From positions 19,936,871-20,000,870 of the forward strand of contig CM041298.1 in the NCBI GenBank assembly GCA_023052935.1: a DNA stretch of 64,000 nt, read 5' to 3'. The DNA comes from Piezodorus guildinii. Lineage: Eukaryota > Arthropoda > Insecta > Hemiptera > Pentatomidae. Positions 44,038 through 54,893 of this stretch are shown here, in pieces. Within the stretch, counting starts at the first letter, position 1; every line of letters starts with the position of its first letter. The position numbers and the translations under genes were made by a program. The notes beneath the pieces were generated by a model. The model made no database searches, was not told where the DNA came from, and saw only the letters and a program-made list of their open reading frames with translations.

Positions 44038-44561
44038 CTAGCTGTTGCCGCGACGTATGTCCCCGTCAATTTCTCTTTACATGATAGGGTTCTAGAAGTT
44101 TTTAAAAGAACCTACTTTTAAGTACTTCTGCGTAAATGATATTTTTAGTCTTATTTTTTGTGGCAGAAGAACATAGTGATTTTCTCCCCACCTGATCTTG
44201 AGGCCGTGTGAAAACCAGTTTTGATTTAAATTCCTACGTCTTTAAATGTTTGTCCCGTGTTTTATTAGTTTTTACGGCTATAAAAGATAATCTTACATAC
44301 GGGAAATTGAATTATTTTAAACTTAATAGGTAAATCATTTGGAATCATTGGGATGCAGGTTAATTAATTACATTACAGTTAATTTTTCCAGTTTTTTCCA
44401 ATAATTCTTCACTGCTATCGGTCGCAGATTGATGGACTATTAGCTTCCTCGATAAATGGAATATCCAACTAAAAATAATTTTTCAATTCGAAGCAGTAGT
44501 TTCTGAGATTAGTGCGTTCAAAGAAACATACAGCTCTTCAGCTTTATAATATTAGCATAGA
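44038..44561 (-). mobile_element. Non-autonomous Helitron, 524 bp
   Basis: On the minus strand it starts A|TCTATGCTAATATTATAAAG (44561 downward) and ends CGCGGCAACAGCTAG|T at 44038. Both termini are intact and the target is A/T. It is of the same family as the two tandem copies at 184-1208, non-coding, with no target duplication. Confidence 0.75.
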
Positions 44562-44732
44562 TTATAATCCTATAAATATTCATCGCATATTTTTAAAATT
44601 ATTTAACAATAAATTTTTATTTTAATAATAGGTGGATATAATTAGTTGACCGTTGAGAATTACTGGAAGGAATTAGTCCGGATGGCGGTTATTAAATGAA
44701 ACAACTAAATAGTTTCTACTATTTTATTATTT

Positions 44733-44772
44733 GCCAACGTTTGACCCCCATTGTGGGTCATCATCAGGGCTA
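44733..44772 (-). ncRNA. Defective hammerhead motif
   Basis: Minus strand: GCC, CTGATGA, T, stem II GACCC/GGGTC, then AAAC in place of GAAAC, GTT, GGC. The missing G12 should abolish cleavage. Confidence 0.55.
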
Positions 44773-45173
44773 AAAAGATACAAAAAGGATAATTCAAAAT
44801 AAGATTGAATGCGTACGTATTTTCCAGTTTACCCAACCTTTCGTACGTACTTTCCTATCACCTGCCTATATTCCATACTACCAAATTGTAACTAGTTTCC
44901 ATTCGCCTACAACACGGTACGCATCTCCACTGTACTCCATTTTTCAATTTTTTTATTTCATGTATTTTTTTTTTATATATTTGTACATTATCTTTAGTCA
45001 TTATCTGTTCTGTATATCTCTCATTAGTATACCTTTGTCATTGTGATTTAATTAATGGATTTCTTTACACATCTAGTTCCTTTCATGTTATAATATTAAC
45101 ATTCTCTAGCGCAATAGTTTTTAAAATAGTATATTTAATCTTATTTTGAATGTATCCTTTTTGTATCTTTTTA

Positions 45174-45212
45174 GCCCTGATGATGACCCACAATGGGGGT
45201 CGAAACGTAGGC
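45174..45212 (+). ncRNA. Hammerhead ribozyme motif, complete
   Basis: Stem I GCC (45174-45176) with GGC (45210-45212); core CTGATGA (45177-45183); stem II GACCC (45185-45189) with GGGTC (45197-45201); GAAA (45202-45205); stem III AC/GT; cleavage base A45209. Stem II differs in sequence from the motif at 3984 (GGCC/GGCC) but keeps its pairing, which is support from covariation. One unpaired T lies between core and stem II, as in all copies here. Confidence 0.65.
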
Positions 45213-45299
45213 AAACAATAAAATAGTAGAAACTGTTTAGTTGTTTCATTTAATGACCGTCACCCGGACTAATTCCTTCCAGTAGTTTAATAATGCTTA

Positions 45300-45655
45300 C
45301 AAATTTTCCATTTTTGAATTGCTATTGGTCGTATTTCATCTCATATCTTTTGATCTACATGTCACTATGGTCATCGTAAAACTTTGGCAAGTATTTCAAA
45401 CGCTACGGAATAATAATTAATGTATTAATGAAATAATAAACAAATATAAAAAGAAGAATAAGTTTCAAATCAATTATTTAGTTAAACAAAATATATATGT
45501 GAAAAGAGACAAATATTTTTTAAGGAACTTGTTTTTTCCGAATATAAGACTTATATTCATAAAACATAAAACTGAGGAATAATGTAGCCTTAGATATGAG
45601 ATTAAGATCATGTAAACTAAGTTGTGTTATGTAATGTGTAGTGACGAATAGGGCT
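45300..45655. other. AT-rich DNA, nothing recognised
   Basis: No gene, repeat or RNA seen. Confidence 0.4.
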
Positions 45656-45670
45656 AAGTGATTAGTGTAG

Positions 45671-46380
45671 AATAGAATAGAATAGAACAAGAAACTTCAT
45701 TCTGTAACAATATCCTTTAAGAATAACATTAATGAATAAAATAAATTATTATAACTGACTGAAAACAATATTTATAACTACAATTAAATAATAAAAGAAT
45801 AAAAGAATAAAAATAAAAGGTCATAGTACTATCTCAATATTATAAATATTTTAGAAATAAACAAATAAGAATAAACATAAAATCTCATTAAAGTAATAAT
45901 CTATCCCCCCACATAATAAAAATTAGCCAACATCGGACTGGAGAGAATGGAAGTATTGAAAGAGGGGAGATTCAAACGATAATAGAGAAGGAGCATGGCG
46001 GATGTTTGAAGGGAGAGTATTCCATAAGGAAGTGGAACGGGCTAGGAATCTAGAGGTCGGACAGACGGGATCTTGTTTCCTGGTGATGGGTTGAGGATTT
46101 AAATACCAGAAGTCTGTGGGAGTTAATGATTTGATAAAGGAATGATCCAAGGAATATTGCCTTCAAAAGGTGGGATACATGCGGCAGTCTCGAGCTACCG
46201 AACACAAATCTTAAGAAGCAATTCATTATTCTTTTTAATATGTTCTCGAGCACCTTCGAGAGGCAGCCATTTGCCACAAAACCGTAGTCAATGTGGAGGA
46301 AAATGAGTGATGGAACTAGGAGTTCACGGGTGGATTGTGGTAGGAGGTGGCGGAATCGATGGAATAATTTCAAGGCACTT
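45671..46380 (-). pseudogene. CR1-like LINE, 3' fragment with (TTCTA)n tail
   Basis: The minus-strand ORFs at 46050-46373 and 45923-46150 overlap and encode STRELLVPSLIFLHIDYGFV, FLRFVFGSSRLPHVSHL, a short deletion in the ELKWL..RRQY region, GSFLYQIINSH and ETRSRLSDL, then, after a frameshift near 46060, ARSTSLWNTLPSNIRHAPSL to the stop. The 3' UTR ends in a decayed hairpin (AAAGGATATTGTTACAGAA) and four TTCTA repeats. Nearest relative: 21815-22512. Confidence 0.75.
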
Positions 46381-46982
46381 ATTTATTAAAATTATTGTAC
46401 ATAATATAGTTATTTAATCTTAAAGTCATGTTTTCATCTATACTCCATTCAACTCTTCATCAGTTTTTCTATGTTGTCTAACATTATTTAAAAGCTCTTA
46501 AGTAAATTCTAACAACAGAGGTGATTAAAAGTCGTGTGTTGCGCGCAACGAATTTTATTATATTTAGATTTATATTTATTTTAACAGCCATTAGCGTGCT
46601 AATAGATTATTCATAACATTCACGTTTTAATAAAATGGATATTGGCTTAAATTGCGGGAAAGAAGAATGCTGGTAGTACACGGCCCTATTAGGGGTAAAA
46701 GCCACCTTTACTCTTATCAGAATAGCCTTGTTAAAGATGTCTAGGTTCTGATAAGGCTTTCGATGAGACATTCTCAGCGCTAAACGATGTCGTGATATAT
46801 AAAAAAAAAAAAAATAAGCATTTATGATTTCATCATAGTTTTCAAAGTTCTTTTAACTAAGTGCGAAATTTACAGTTTTGAATTATCTAAGAATTTAGAA
46901 AAAAAAATGATTTACTGAAATATAAAATTACAATAATTAAAACATAAAAAACATCTTTTACCCGCAACACGTGAATTTTTTC
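46381..46982. other. Mixed AT-rich DNA with an R870 3' end and a possible retroposon
   Basis: 46508-46556 matches the R870 3' end (GATTAAAAGTCGTGTGTTGC). 46625-46815 is GC-richer and ends in a run of 14 A (TCGTGATATATAAAAAAAA), so it may be a retroposed sequence or SINE, but I find no clear A or B box. Confidence 0.35.
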
Positions 46983-47840
46983 TATAAATCAATTTTTACT
47001 TTTACTTACCTATATATGAAAACTATAGTAAGCGAAAGTATTGTGATCGTGAAAATTTTCGAATTCCAGTTTTTAACGGAAATACACGTTTTAGGGTCCC
47101 CTGAGCCCAAATAACCAAGTCTCGCAAAAAGGTCTGTGTGTGTGTGGTAACTCCCAGGCGAAAACTATAAATCCTATGAAACTGAAATTTCATATTTAAG
47201 ACAACTATACGCCCGAGATGTTACAAAATCTTTTTTTATTAAAATCAGCTTACCAGAAGAGAAACTTTATACTATACATTTTGCACCTTTTTACGATTTG
47301 CTCAAAACCAGCTTTAATGATTTTGATTAAACTCTTTAGATCGGTGTGAAATTAGATAGGCTTCAATATGATGTAGGTTACATTCTGCTTGAAATAGTCT
47401 AACAGGTTTTAAAGGCCGATATTTTATATTTTTTCATTCTAAAGAACCTTTAATTTTATATATTAAAATTAGAACATCATCTTATTAGCATTGATAAATA
47501 AATGGTAAATATGTAAGTTGAGGGATTTTGATAAACAAATAAAGGAGAAAAGCGCAATCATATTTTTTCATGCAATTTTTGAACACAAGAATAGTAATAT
47601 AGATGTATAATATACCGTTGGATAGCTAAAGATTATAGAAAAAATATTATCTTATGCTCGGAATTTTAAAGGTTAATGGACAGTGATGAAAAGCCGATAA
47701 ACCTAACTGATTGTTGTAGATAAAAATATAATCGATTATTTAATAAAACACACGTTTCTATTGAAATTCAAAATAATTTATTATGTAACAATTTATTTGT
47801 ATCTTTTATGTATTTCAAAATTATTTAATTGATTTTAAAA
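46983..47840 (+). repeat. R870 dispersed repeat, full-length
   Basis: From TTTTTACTTTTACTTACC to ATTTAATTGATTTTAAAAAC; the last ~40 bp of the consensus are missing. The block GTTGGATAGCTAAAGATTAT marks the 3' half. Confidence 0.8.
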
Positions 47841-47849
47841 ACGTTTTTT

Positions 47850-48995
47850 TATAATTAAATATATATTTCTTAACGGACCGATAAAATCCATTTTTCTGTA
47901 TTGACCAAGTGATATGTTGAAGAAGTTTCGATAATTATTTATTTATAGAAATAGAAGAACATTCAAAATTAGTAGTAGTACTTTTTGTTATTCTAAATCC
48001 TATTTTTTTTTTTTTTTTTTTTTTTTTAGAAAATTATTTTTGGTGTCTGAATCAGTCATTATTAAAAGAAGTAGCGATGAAATGGTGAAATTTTTACTTA
48101 GATTTTTGATTACGGAATGGATGATAAGAATTGGCGGCACAAAATACAAAGAATTTGTAAGGTATACTCTTTTGTTTTATTTCCTCTGAAATGGAATAAA
48201 TCTAGTTTTATTGTAACTGGGGTGTGGGGAATTATATAACGTTAAGCCACCGCTCCTTTCTTATTTGTTTTTTATTTATTTATTTTTTTAATGTAGGTAC
48301 CCACTTTTCACAGGCTTTGTGAGCGAAAGAAAGGTTGAAATTCTAGAACTCGGCTACTAATGATTAATAGACAAGACTAACTGCTGAATGACTCTCCTCA
48401 CCAAATAGATTATAATAAATAAATAAATAAAATATATGTGATCTCATTCATAAAAATTTATTTTAATTAATAATAATAAAATGGAAAAATAAATTATTTT
48501 CACGAAAAAAGATAGAAACCTGAAGTAATTACTAATTAAAAATAGAATTTCTTCGAAAAGGAATCGATTATAAAATACGATGTATTTTGTATTTTAATTA
48601 GTGTTGTAATCTGTTCCTAATTTCAAATTGTATTTGCTTTTGTCAGTATTGCACTCCCTTTATTATACATGGCTTCGATATATGTATATTTTTAGAACCA
48701 TATTTCAACAGTCATTAATGTTTCATGTGATTTTTTAGAGAAATATTTCCTCGAAAATAATACATTTTTAACTGTAGAAATGTACACACTGATATTTTAA
48801 ATTAAATTCAGATGCAATCATAAATTATAAACCATGTTTTTGACCTAGAGTCAATAATATATCAGTGTTTACATTTCTACAGTAAATAGGATGGCCCTAA
48901 TCCGTTAGTAAAGATGTTAGAAAAGATGGGTGGATTCTTGATAGTTTAATTTTTCATACAATTTTTTTTATGACTTACATAATTTATTATGGACT
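47850..48995. other. AT-rich DNA with one short hairpin
   Basis: CTGTAGAAATGTACACACTG (48772) and CAGTGTTTACATTTCTACAG (ending 48882) form 28-bp arms of a hairpin. The rest is featureless. Confidence 0.45.
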
Positions 48996-49006
48996 GAATT
49001 TTAATT

Positions 49007-49759
49007 TTTTTAAAATATGTTTTTATTGAAATTCAGAAATGCATAAAATACAACAAGTAAATGTGCTGATTAGTGCTAAAATACATGAAGAGGAACTGCC
49101 CATTTGCAGCACTCTTTAGTCGTGAGTCTAAACAAAAAAGCCTCGAGGCCATCTTCTTTTCAGAATCCTCGGTGGATTATCAGGAATTGAGGAGGAGGAG
49201 AGGATTGAAACTAATGGATTAGATTGGGAGTGGCTTTTTTCATGGTAGGAGTGATACCTGGTACGGGCTAAATCTGCAACATATGAAACATTAAGGTCAT
49301 TGTGGATGATTTTATTCGTGACAAAGTAAGGAGCATTAAGGATTTTGGATTGTAAGGATTGGATACGAGAAGAGTTTGATAGTTTAGTAAAGCCCCATAG
49401 CTCTACTCCGTAAGTCCAGATAGGCTTTCTGGTGGTCCTGCAAAAGAGTCTTTTGTAGTTAAGTAAAAGGTCAGAAATCGACGAGCAGTTTCTTGTCTTT
49501 TCAGTTTTGTATGCGGATTCCATGTAAGGCGTTTGTCAAGCAGGAGTCCTGTTCAACCAGGACAAGCGGAATATTATTAAAGGACACTGTAGGGCAGGAT
49601 GTTATAGGTTTCAACGAAAGGTAAATACAATTTGTTGGAATTTATTGGGATTGATTTTAATTCTCCAATTTTGGCACCTTACTTCAAGGTCTCTGATGTG
49701 GGATTGGAGAGTTTAAGAAGGAATGGTAGGATCGTTATTCATTGATAACACGCAAGTAC
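49007..49759 (-). pseudogene. Jockey-like LINE, 5'-truncated fragment with 9-bp target duplication
   Basis: The ORF at 49128-49523 (minus) reads KPIWTYGVELWGFTKLSNSS, RIQSLQSKILNAPYFVTNKI (a four-codon deletion compared with KILRKILNAPY), HNDLNVSYVADLARTRYHSY and LKRRWPRGFFV. Upstream, the region before the thumb continues in another frame to 49759. ATTTTAATT flanks it at 48998-49006 and 49760-49768. Same subfamily as the full-length element at 57011. Confidence 0.85.
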
Positions 49760-49769
49760 ATTTTAATTA

Positions 49770-50234
49770 AAATGGATACAATTTTAACTTGTTCATGGCT
49801 GTGAGGTAAATAGACATTTAAAATAAATTGTTATTGTTTCTACTACTGAAAATTAATTTGCAAAAAGAATATTTATTTTTGGATTAATAAATAATAATTT
49901 TGTATTGTATTGTAGTAAGACCTGAAGATGGACGAAGGCCCCCGAAACGTTAACTCTTGATTATTGTTTATTAAATCATAAACTTTAAATAACATTAAGC
50001 ACCCATCAATTTATTATATATATTAAATTTAGTTTTATATAAAAATTACATCTCTTATGGAATGAAAGATCAGTAGGCTTCCCAAGTTGAAATTAGATGC
50101 AGACACGGAATTACAATTACAGTATTAGGGGAAAAGTACTTTGAAGGGGAAATTCACTCCGGGCTGAATTCAACAAGTGGAGGCTAAAAACAGTGAAGGC
50201 AACAGTAACATGTAACTCTTTCTGACAACACTAC
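49770..50234. other. AT-rich DNA with a hammerhead-like motif
   Basis: Holds CTGAAGATGG...CCCCCGAAACGTTAA at 49922-49953: the core bases of a hammerhead are present, but stems I and II pair poorly. Otherwise nothing recognised. Confidence 0.35.
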
Positions 50235-50779
50235 AAAAAATGTGGTGCGGGCAACACAAGACCTTCACTTACCTACATTTTTAAAAACAGTGAAAGAAAT
50301 TTCAAATACAGTTAGAGATAAATATACGTGAAACAATTAAGAATTAATTAAATTGAATTTATATAAAAACAATCGTTTTATTAAAAAAACTATTATATTA
50401 TTATCTAAAATAGTCAGTTTTATCTGCATTTCATCACTCTTTATAAACTTTTACAAGCTCTTGTGTATTAAAAAATATTTTTTTCTAAAATCTTTAGCTT
50501 TTCAAAGGTATATCATAAATGTATATTACTGCTGTTATGTTCAAAAACTAAAGTTTTTAGTTTTCTCCTTTAGTTGTTTTTAAAATTCGCACAACTTATA
50601 TATTTAGCTGTTATTAATCAATGCTAACAAGATAGTTTGGTTATTTTTATAAAATCTACAAAATTAAAGGTACTTTAGAAGAAGAAAATTTAAAATATCG
50701 GCATTTAAGCCCTGTCAGACCATTTTAATCAAAATTAAAACCTACATGAATTTTAAGCCTATTAAGTTTAACATCGATA
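50235..50779 (-). repeat. R870 copy, 3' part (piece 1 of 3)
   Basis: Minus strand. Starts GTGGTGCGGGCAACAC and runs to GTTTAACATCGATA, where the I-like LINE enters. Continues at 56857 and 62022. Confidence 0.85.
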
Positions 50780-51117
50780 GGGTTAGGGTTAGGGTATTGG
50801 AGTAGGTGCTCAACCTCTTGGTTATTAGCACCGAATAAATTTGTAGTAACAGATTTGTTTTACTCTTTTTTCTTCTTTTTATGTATTTATTTTTCCTTCT
50901 ATTTTTTTATTTATTTATTTTTTTTTAATTTATTTATTTATTCTTTTTTTTATTGTTTATTTTTTTTTTTTATTATTCTTTTGTTGACACATTCTGAATT
51001 AGTGGATTTATTCCAATTTTTTCTTTCTTTATTTATTATTTTTCTATATATATTTTATTTTATTTTTTTATTACTACTATTATTTTTTTGTTTTCTTTCT
51101 TCCTTTATTTTTTTTTC

Positions 51118-54100
51118 TTATAGTTCCGGGAGCAGAGAACATTCTTTGACGAACCTAAGCAGTGAACTAACTGTTTCACTAGAGTCCTTCAAGCTCTCAC
51201 TCAACGATCTAGCTAGGTTAAGTTTATACATTTGTACATGAAATTTGGGGCAGTTCTCAATTATGTGTTTTATTGAGAGAGGCACTCTACACAAGTCACA
51301 CATTGGTACGGGCTGCCTGAGGATGAGATGGAGATGTGTGAGTCTGCTATGTCCTATGCGAAGTCTCGCCAAAGCAGTTTCCTCGCGGCGATTACTTCGC
51401 AATGATGTATTCCATGGATCAGGCGATTGCTTGATATTTCTTAATTTATTGCTGTTGTCAAGTTCCGACCACATCTGTTCCCATGCCTGATATATTTTGA
51501 CCTTAAGGTAATTTTTTACGTCTTCCTTGATGTAAGTTGGGTGGATTTGGACGTTTGACAATGCAGCTTCTTTCGCAGCCCGATCCGCTTCCTCATTGCC
51601 ATCAATGCCTACGTGGGATGGAATCCACAAGAACACTAGTTCTTTTTTAAGTATTTTTAAATCTCCCACATATTTTCTGATCTTATTAATTAGTGGGTTA
51701 TCAATGCAAATATTATGAAGGCTCTTAAGGGCGGATAGGGAATCGGTGCATATAACGAACTTTGACTCATCACGTGACCTAATGAATTCAAGTGCATTTA
51801 GTATTGCTACAAGTTCCGCAGTATATACGCTACTTAGGTTAGGCAGTTTGAATTTAAGGATACTTACGGGTGTAACAATAGACAGCCCAACTTGATCATT
51901 TATTTTGGAGCCGTCTGTGAATATTTTTGTGTAATCTGAATGATCACATATAATTTCATTGTATTTTTCTCTTAGTACATAGTGCGGTGTGTCAGTTTTG
52001 TTATACTTTGTCAGAGTTAAGTTTGTTCTTGGTACTGTTTGGTCCCATGGTGCTTCTATTGTTCCTGTTGTCTTATTGAGATGCATGTGAAGAAGTTCTT
52101 CGACGTAAGCCCTCGATCTTATTCCTAATGGTGCTGGTTTGCTCGGATTATTCTGATAAACTATTTTGTACTTGGCTTGGTATATATATTTGTAGGCAGG
52201 GTTATCGGGTTGTGTGGCCAGTGATAAGATATAATTACATGCTAATTGCAGACGCCTGAACTTAAGTGGTGGAATTCCAGATTCTGCACACAGGCTAAGC
52301 ACTGGACTTGTCCTGAAGGCACCAATAGCAATCCGGAGGCCTGTGTGGTGGATTGTGTCCAGTTGTGTTAAAATTCTTGATTTTGCTGACCCGTACACAG
52401 GACTGGCATGATCAAGTTTTGATTCGACGATACATTGGTATATCTGAAGTAATCTAGTTCGGTCAGATCCCCAACTTGTTCCTGCAAGGACTTTCAACAC
52501 ATTAAGTCGCTTCAGGCATTGTTCCTTTATGTTTTTTATATGTGAGCCCCATGTCAGCTTGGAGTCGAGGATGAGTCCTAAGAATTTGCACTCATTGTGG
52601 AAGGATAGAGCCTGGTCATATAGCTTGATTTGAGGTGGAGGGCTTGGGTGTCTTCGCTTTGAAAATAGCATACACTTAGTTTTATTTGGTGAGAACCTGA
52701 GTCCTGATTGTTGTGACCAGGTTTGAAGTTGATCTAGTATGGATTGGACAAATGCTTTATCTCTTGTGGAACCAGAGTAATTTATTAGGATCCCTAGATC
52801 ATCTACATAGAGGAAGGCTTTTAAGGATCTGTTGGTGAGAGCTTTATGGATATTACTAATTGCTATCATAAACAATGTTCCACTTAAGACACTGCCCTGG
52901 GGAATACCATTTTCAATAAGTCTTTTGGATGATAGTTTGTCTGCAACTCTAACTTGGATGTACCTTGACAGGAGAAAGTTTTGAATAAATAAAGGAAGTG
53001 CACCTACCATGCCCCACTCATTTAGTTGTTTCAAGACTAGAGGGCGCCAAATCGTATCGAAAGCTTTTTCGATATCGAAAAATATTCCTAGGCACTCTTT
53101 CTTGTTTATGAAAGAGTTTAGCACTTCTGCTTCAAGAGCTACCAGATGATCTAGTGTTGATCTTCCTTTTCGTTGTCCACACTGAATACTAGGTAAGCAA
53201 TTATTGCTGTCAAGGAACCATAAGATGCGCTTGTTTACTATTTTCTCCAGGACTTTACAGACACAACTTGTTAGAGAGACAGGTCTATACGCATTTATAT
53301 CTAGTCTGTTTTTGTCGGGTTTTAGTATAGGCACTATGATAGCGGTTCGCCAGTTTTCTGGGAAGTATCCTTTTGTCCATATTGTATTAAAGATATGTAG
53401 TAGATGCTTGATGTCAGATTTGGGTAATTGTTTAAGCATTTCATTGTGGATGTCATCAGGCCCGACAGCAGACTTTTTGAGAGAGCTGAGGGCACTTTCT
53501 AATTCCTGTATTGTGATAGGGGAGTTATATGGGATATTGCTGTTTTCACTGTTAATTACATAATCTATTGGTACGTAGTTGTTGATAGTTTCCTGAAATT
53601 CTGGACTATAGTTGGAGAAAGATGACGTGTTTGCGTAGTAGTTGACGAATGCTTCTGCTAGTGTCCTTGGGTCATACGTAATTTTACCATTAAGCTCAAG
53701 TACAGGTTGATCGTTACTATATTTTCCTCTTATACTATTAATCTTCCTCCAAACTGTGCGTATAGGTGTATTTCTATTAATTTCTTTAGTAAACTCGGAC
53801 CATGATTGCTGTTTTTTCCTTTTGATCAAATAACGTGATTGTGATCTTATTTTCTTAAATGCAATTAAATTTTCCGTTGTTGGATATCTTCGAAATTTAC
53901 TTAAAGCTTTGTTTCTTTGTTTTATGATTTCTTTGCATTCTTTGTCAAACCAGGGAGGCTGGATTTTGGATGATGGATTAGGTGATGATTTGGGAATTGA
54001 TTCAGTTGAGGCCTCAATTATTCTCTTAGTGAGAGTTTCAACTATGTCATTTATATTGTCATCATCAGGATTGCTTATTTCTAGGTTTATGATATTTCTA

Positions 54101-54823
54101 AATTCTTCCCAATTCGCTTTGTCGATTTTCCAATTTTTTAATCTATTCCCTATTGTTTGTGGTCCTATGATGCTGATTTGAATCGGGTAATGATCCGAAT
54201 TGTGGAGATCGTTAACAACGTTCCATCTGAAGAGGCCATATAGGATTGGGGAGCACAGAGCTATGTCTATGGCACTAAGTGATCTGTTTCTTGGACATAG
54301 GTGCGTCTTTTCTCCATTATTAAGGAGCAAGAGATCAAAGTTATCTTGTATTCGCTTGATAATATTGCCTCTATAGTTATTTTCTGAGTTGCCCCAGCTT
54401 TGGTGAGCTGCATTCATGTCTCCTAAAATTATAAATGGTTGAGGTAGGCTATTGATAAGTTGGTTGAGAGCAACTTCATTTATTGGTTCTGTGGGTGGAA
54501 GGTACAAGTTACAAATGTTTATGGGTACATTGAAATGTACTCTAGTGACTATTGCTTGGATGGAGGTTTGTACTAAGATTTCACTGGATACGTATTTTTT
54601 ATGAATGGCTGTGAGAACTCCTCCACATGCTCGGGTTTGTGGTTCTTTGTCTTTCCTATAAATGCTATAATTTTTATAGTTGAATTTAGATGTTGGTCTG
54701 AGATGAGTTTCCTGGAGACATATCACTGCAGGCTGTAGATCGCTGACAAGAAATTTTTAGTTCTTCATGTTGTGGTTTTATACCGTTTAGATTCCACTGT
54801 AAAATATTAGTGTGATGATTCAT
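51118..54823 (-). pseudogene. I-like ORF2: endonuclease, reverse transcriptase, RNase H (one frameshift)
   Basis: Polyprotein for target-primed reverse transcription. Intended start is ATG at 54823 (MNHHTNILQWNLNGIKPQHE), where the endonuclease begins; a 1-nt indel near 54755 breaks the frame, and an open frame of 1202 codons follows from 54726. In that numbering: APE endonuclease ~1-190 (QETH, GDMNAAHQSW, catalytic NSDHYP at 176-181), RT ~455-735 (FFDIEKAFDTIW at ~549, IPQGSVLSGTLF, YVDD at ~640-643), RNase H ~935-1055 (FTDGSKIND, YTAELVAIL, CTDSLSAL, GNEEADRAA, all four acidic residues) and CDLCRVPLSIKHIIENC zinc motif ~1143-1159. Length is normal for I-group ORF2. The lesion sits within the first ~25 codons; everything downstream is intact, so inactivation is recent or this base is an assembly error. 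Confidence 0.9.
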
Positions 54824-54893
54824 TTTTTGATTATGATGAAGGTAGGCCTGTTTTTGTTTTATCTTACACTAGGGATACATAGATTTCGAATCT

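Larger units (their letters stand above)
44631..45290. mobile_element. 660-bp element with two opposed hammerhead-bearing arms
   Basis: Left arm about 44661-44835 is the reverse complement of right arm about 45135-45285; outer ends read ACTGGAAGGAATTAGTCCGG and CCGGACTAATTCCTTCCAGT. Each arm carries a hammerhead motif, pointing outward; the right one is complete, the left one lacks the G of GAAA. About 30 bp outside the left arm (GTGGATATAATTAGTTGACC) is shared with the 184-bp element at 3475, so the element is asymmetric. The 300-bp centre has no ORF. Approximate duplication TTTAATAATAG / TTTAATAATG at the borders. This looks like a PLE-derived retrozyme-type element; the 184-bp element is its internally deleted relative. 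Confidence 0.65.

Noticed and set aside
50780..50800. Interstitial telomere
   Set aside because: Only two hexamers, placed exactly between a LINE 3' end and its target duplication; treated as the LINE tail.
50855..51241. 128-codon Phe-rich ORF on the plus strand
   Set aside because: Antisense of the T-rich 3' UTR and end of the I-like ORF2.
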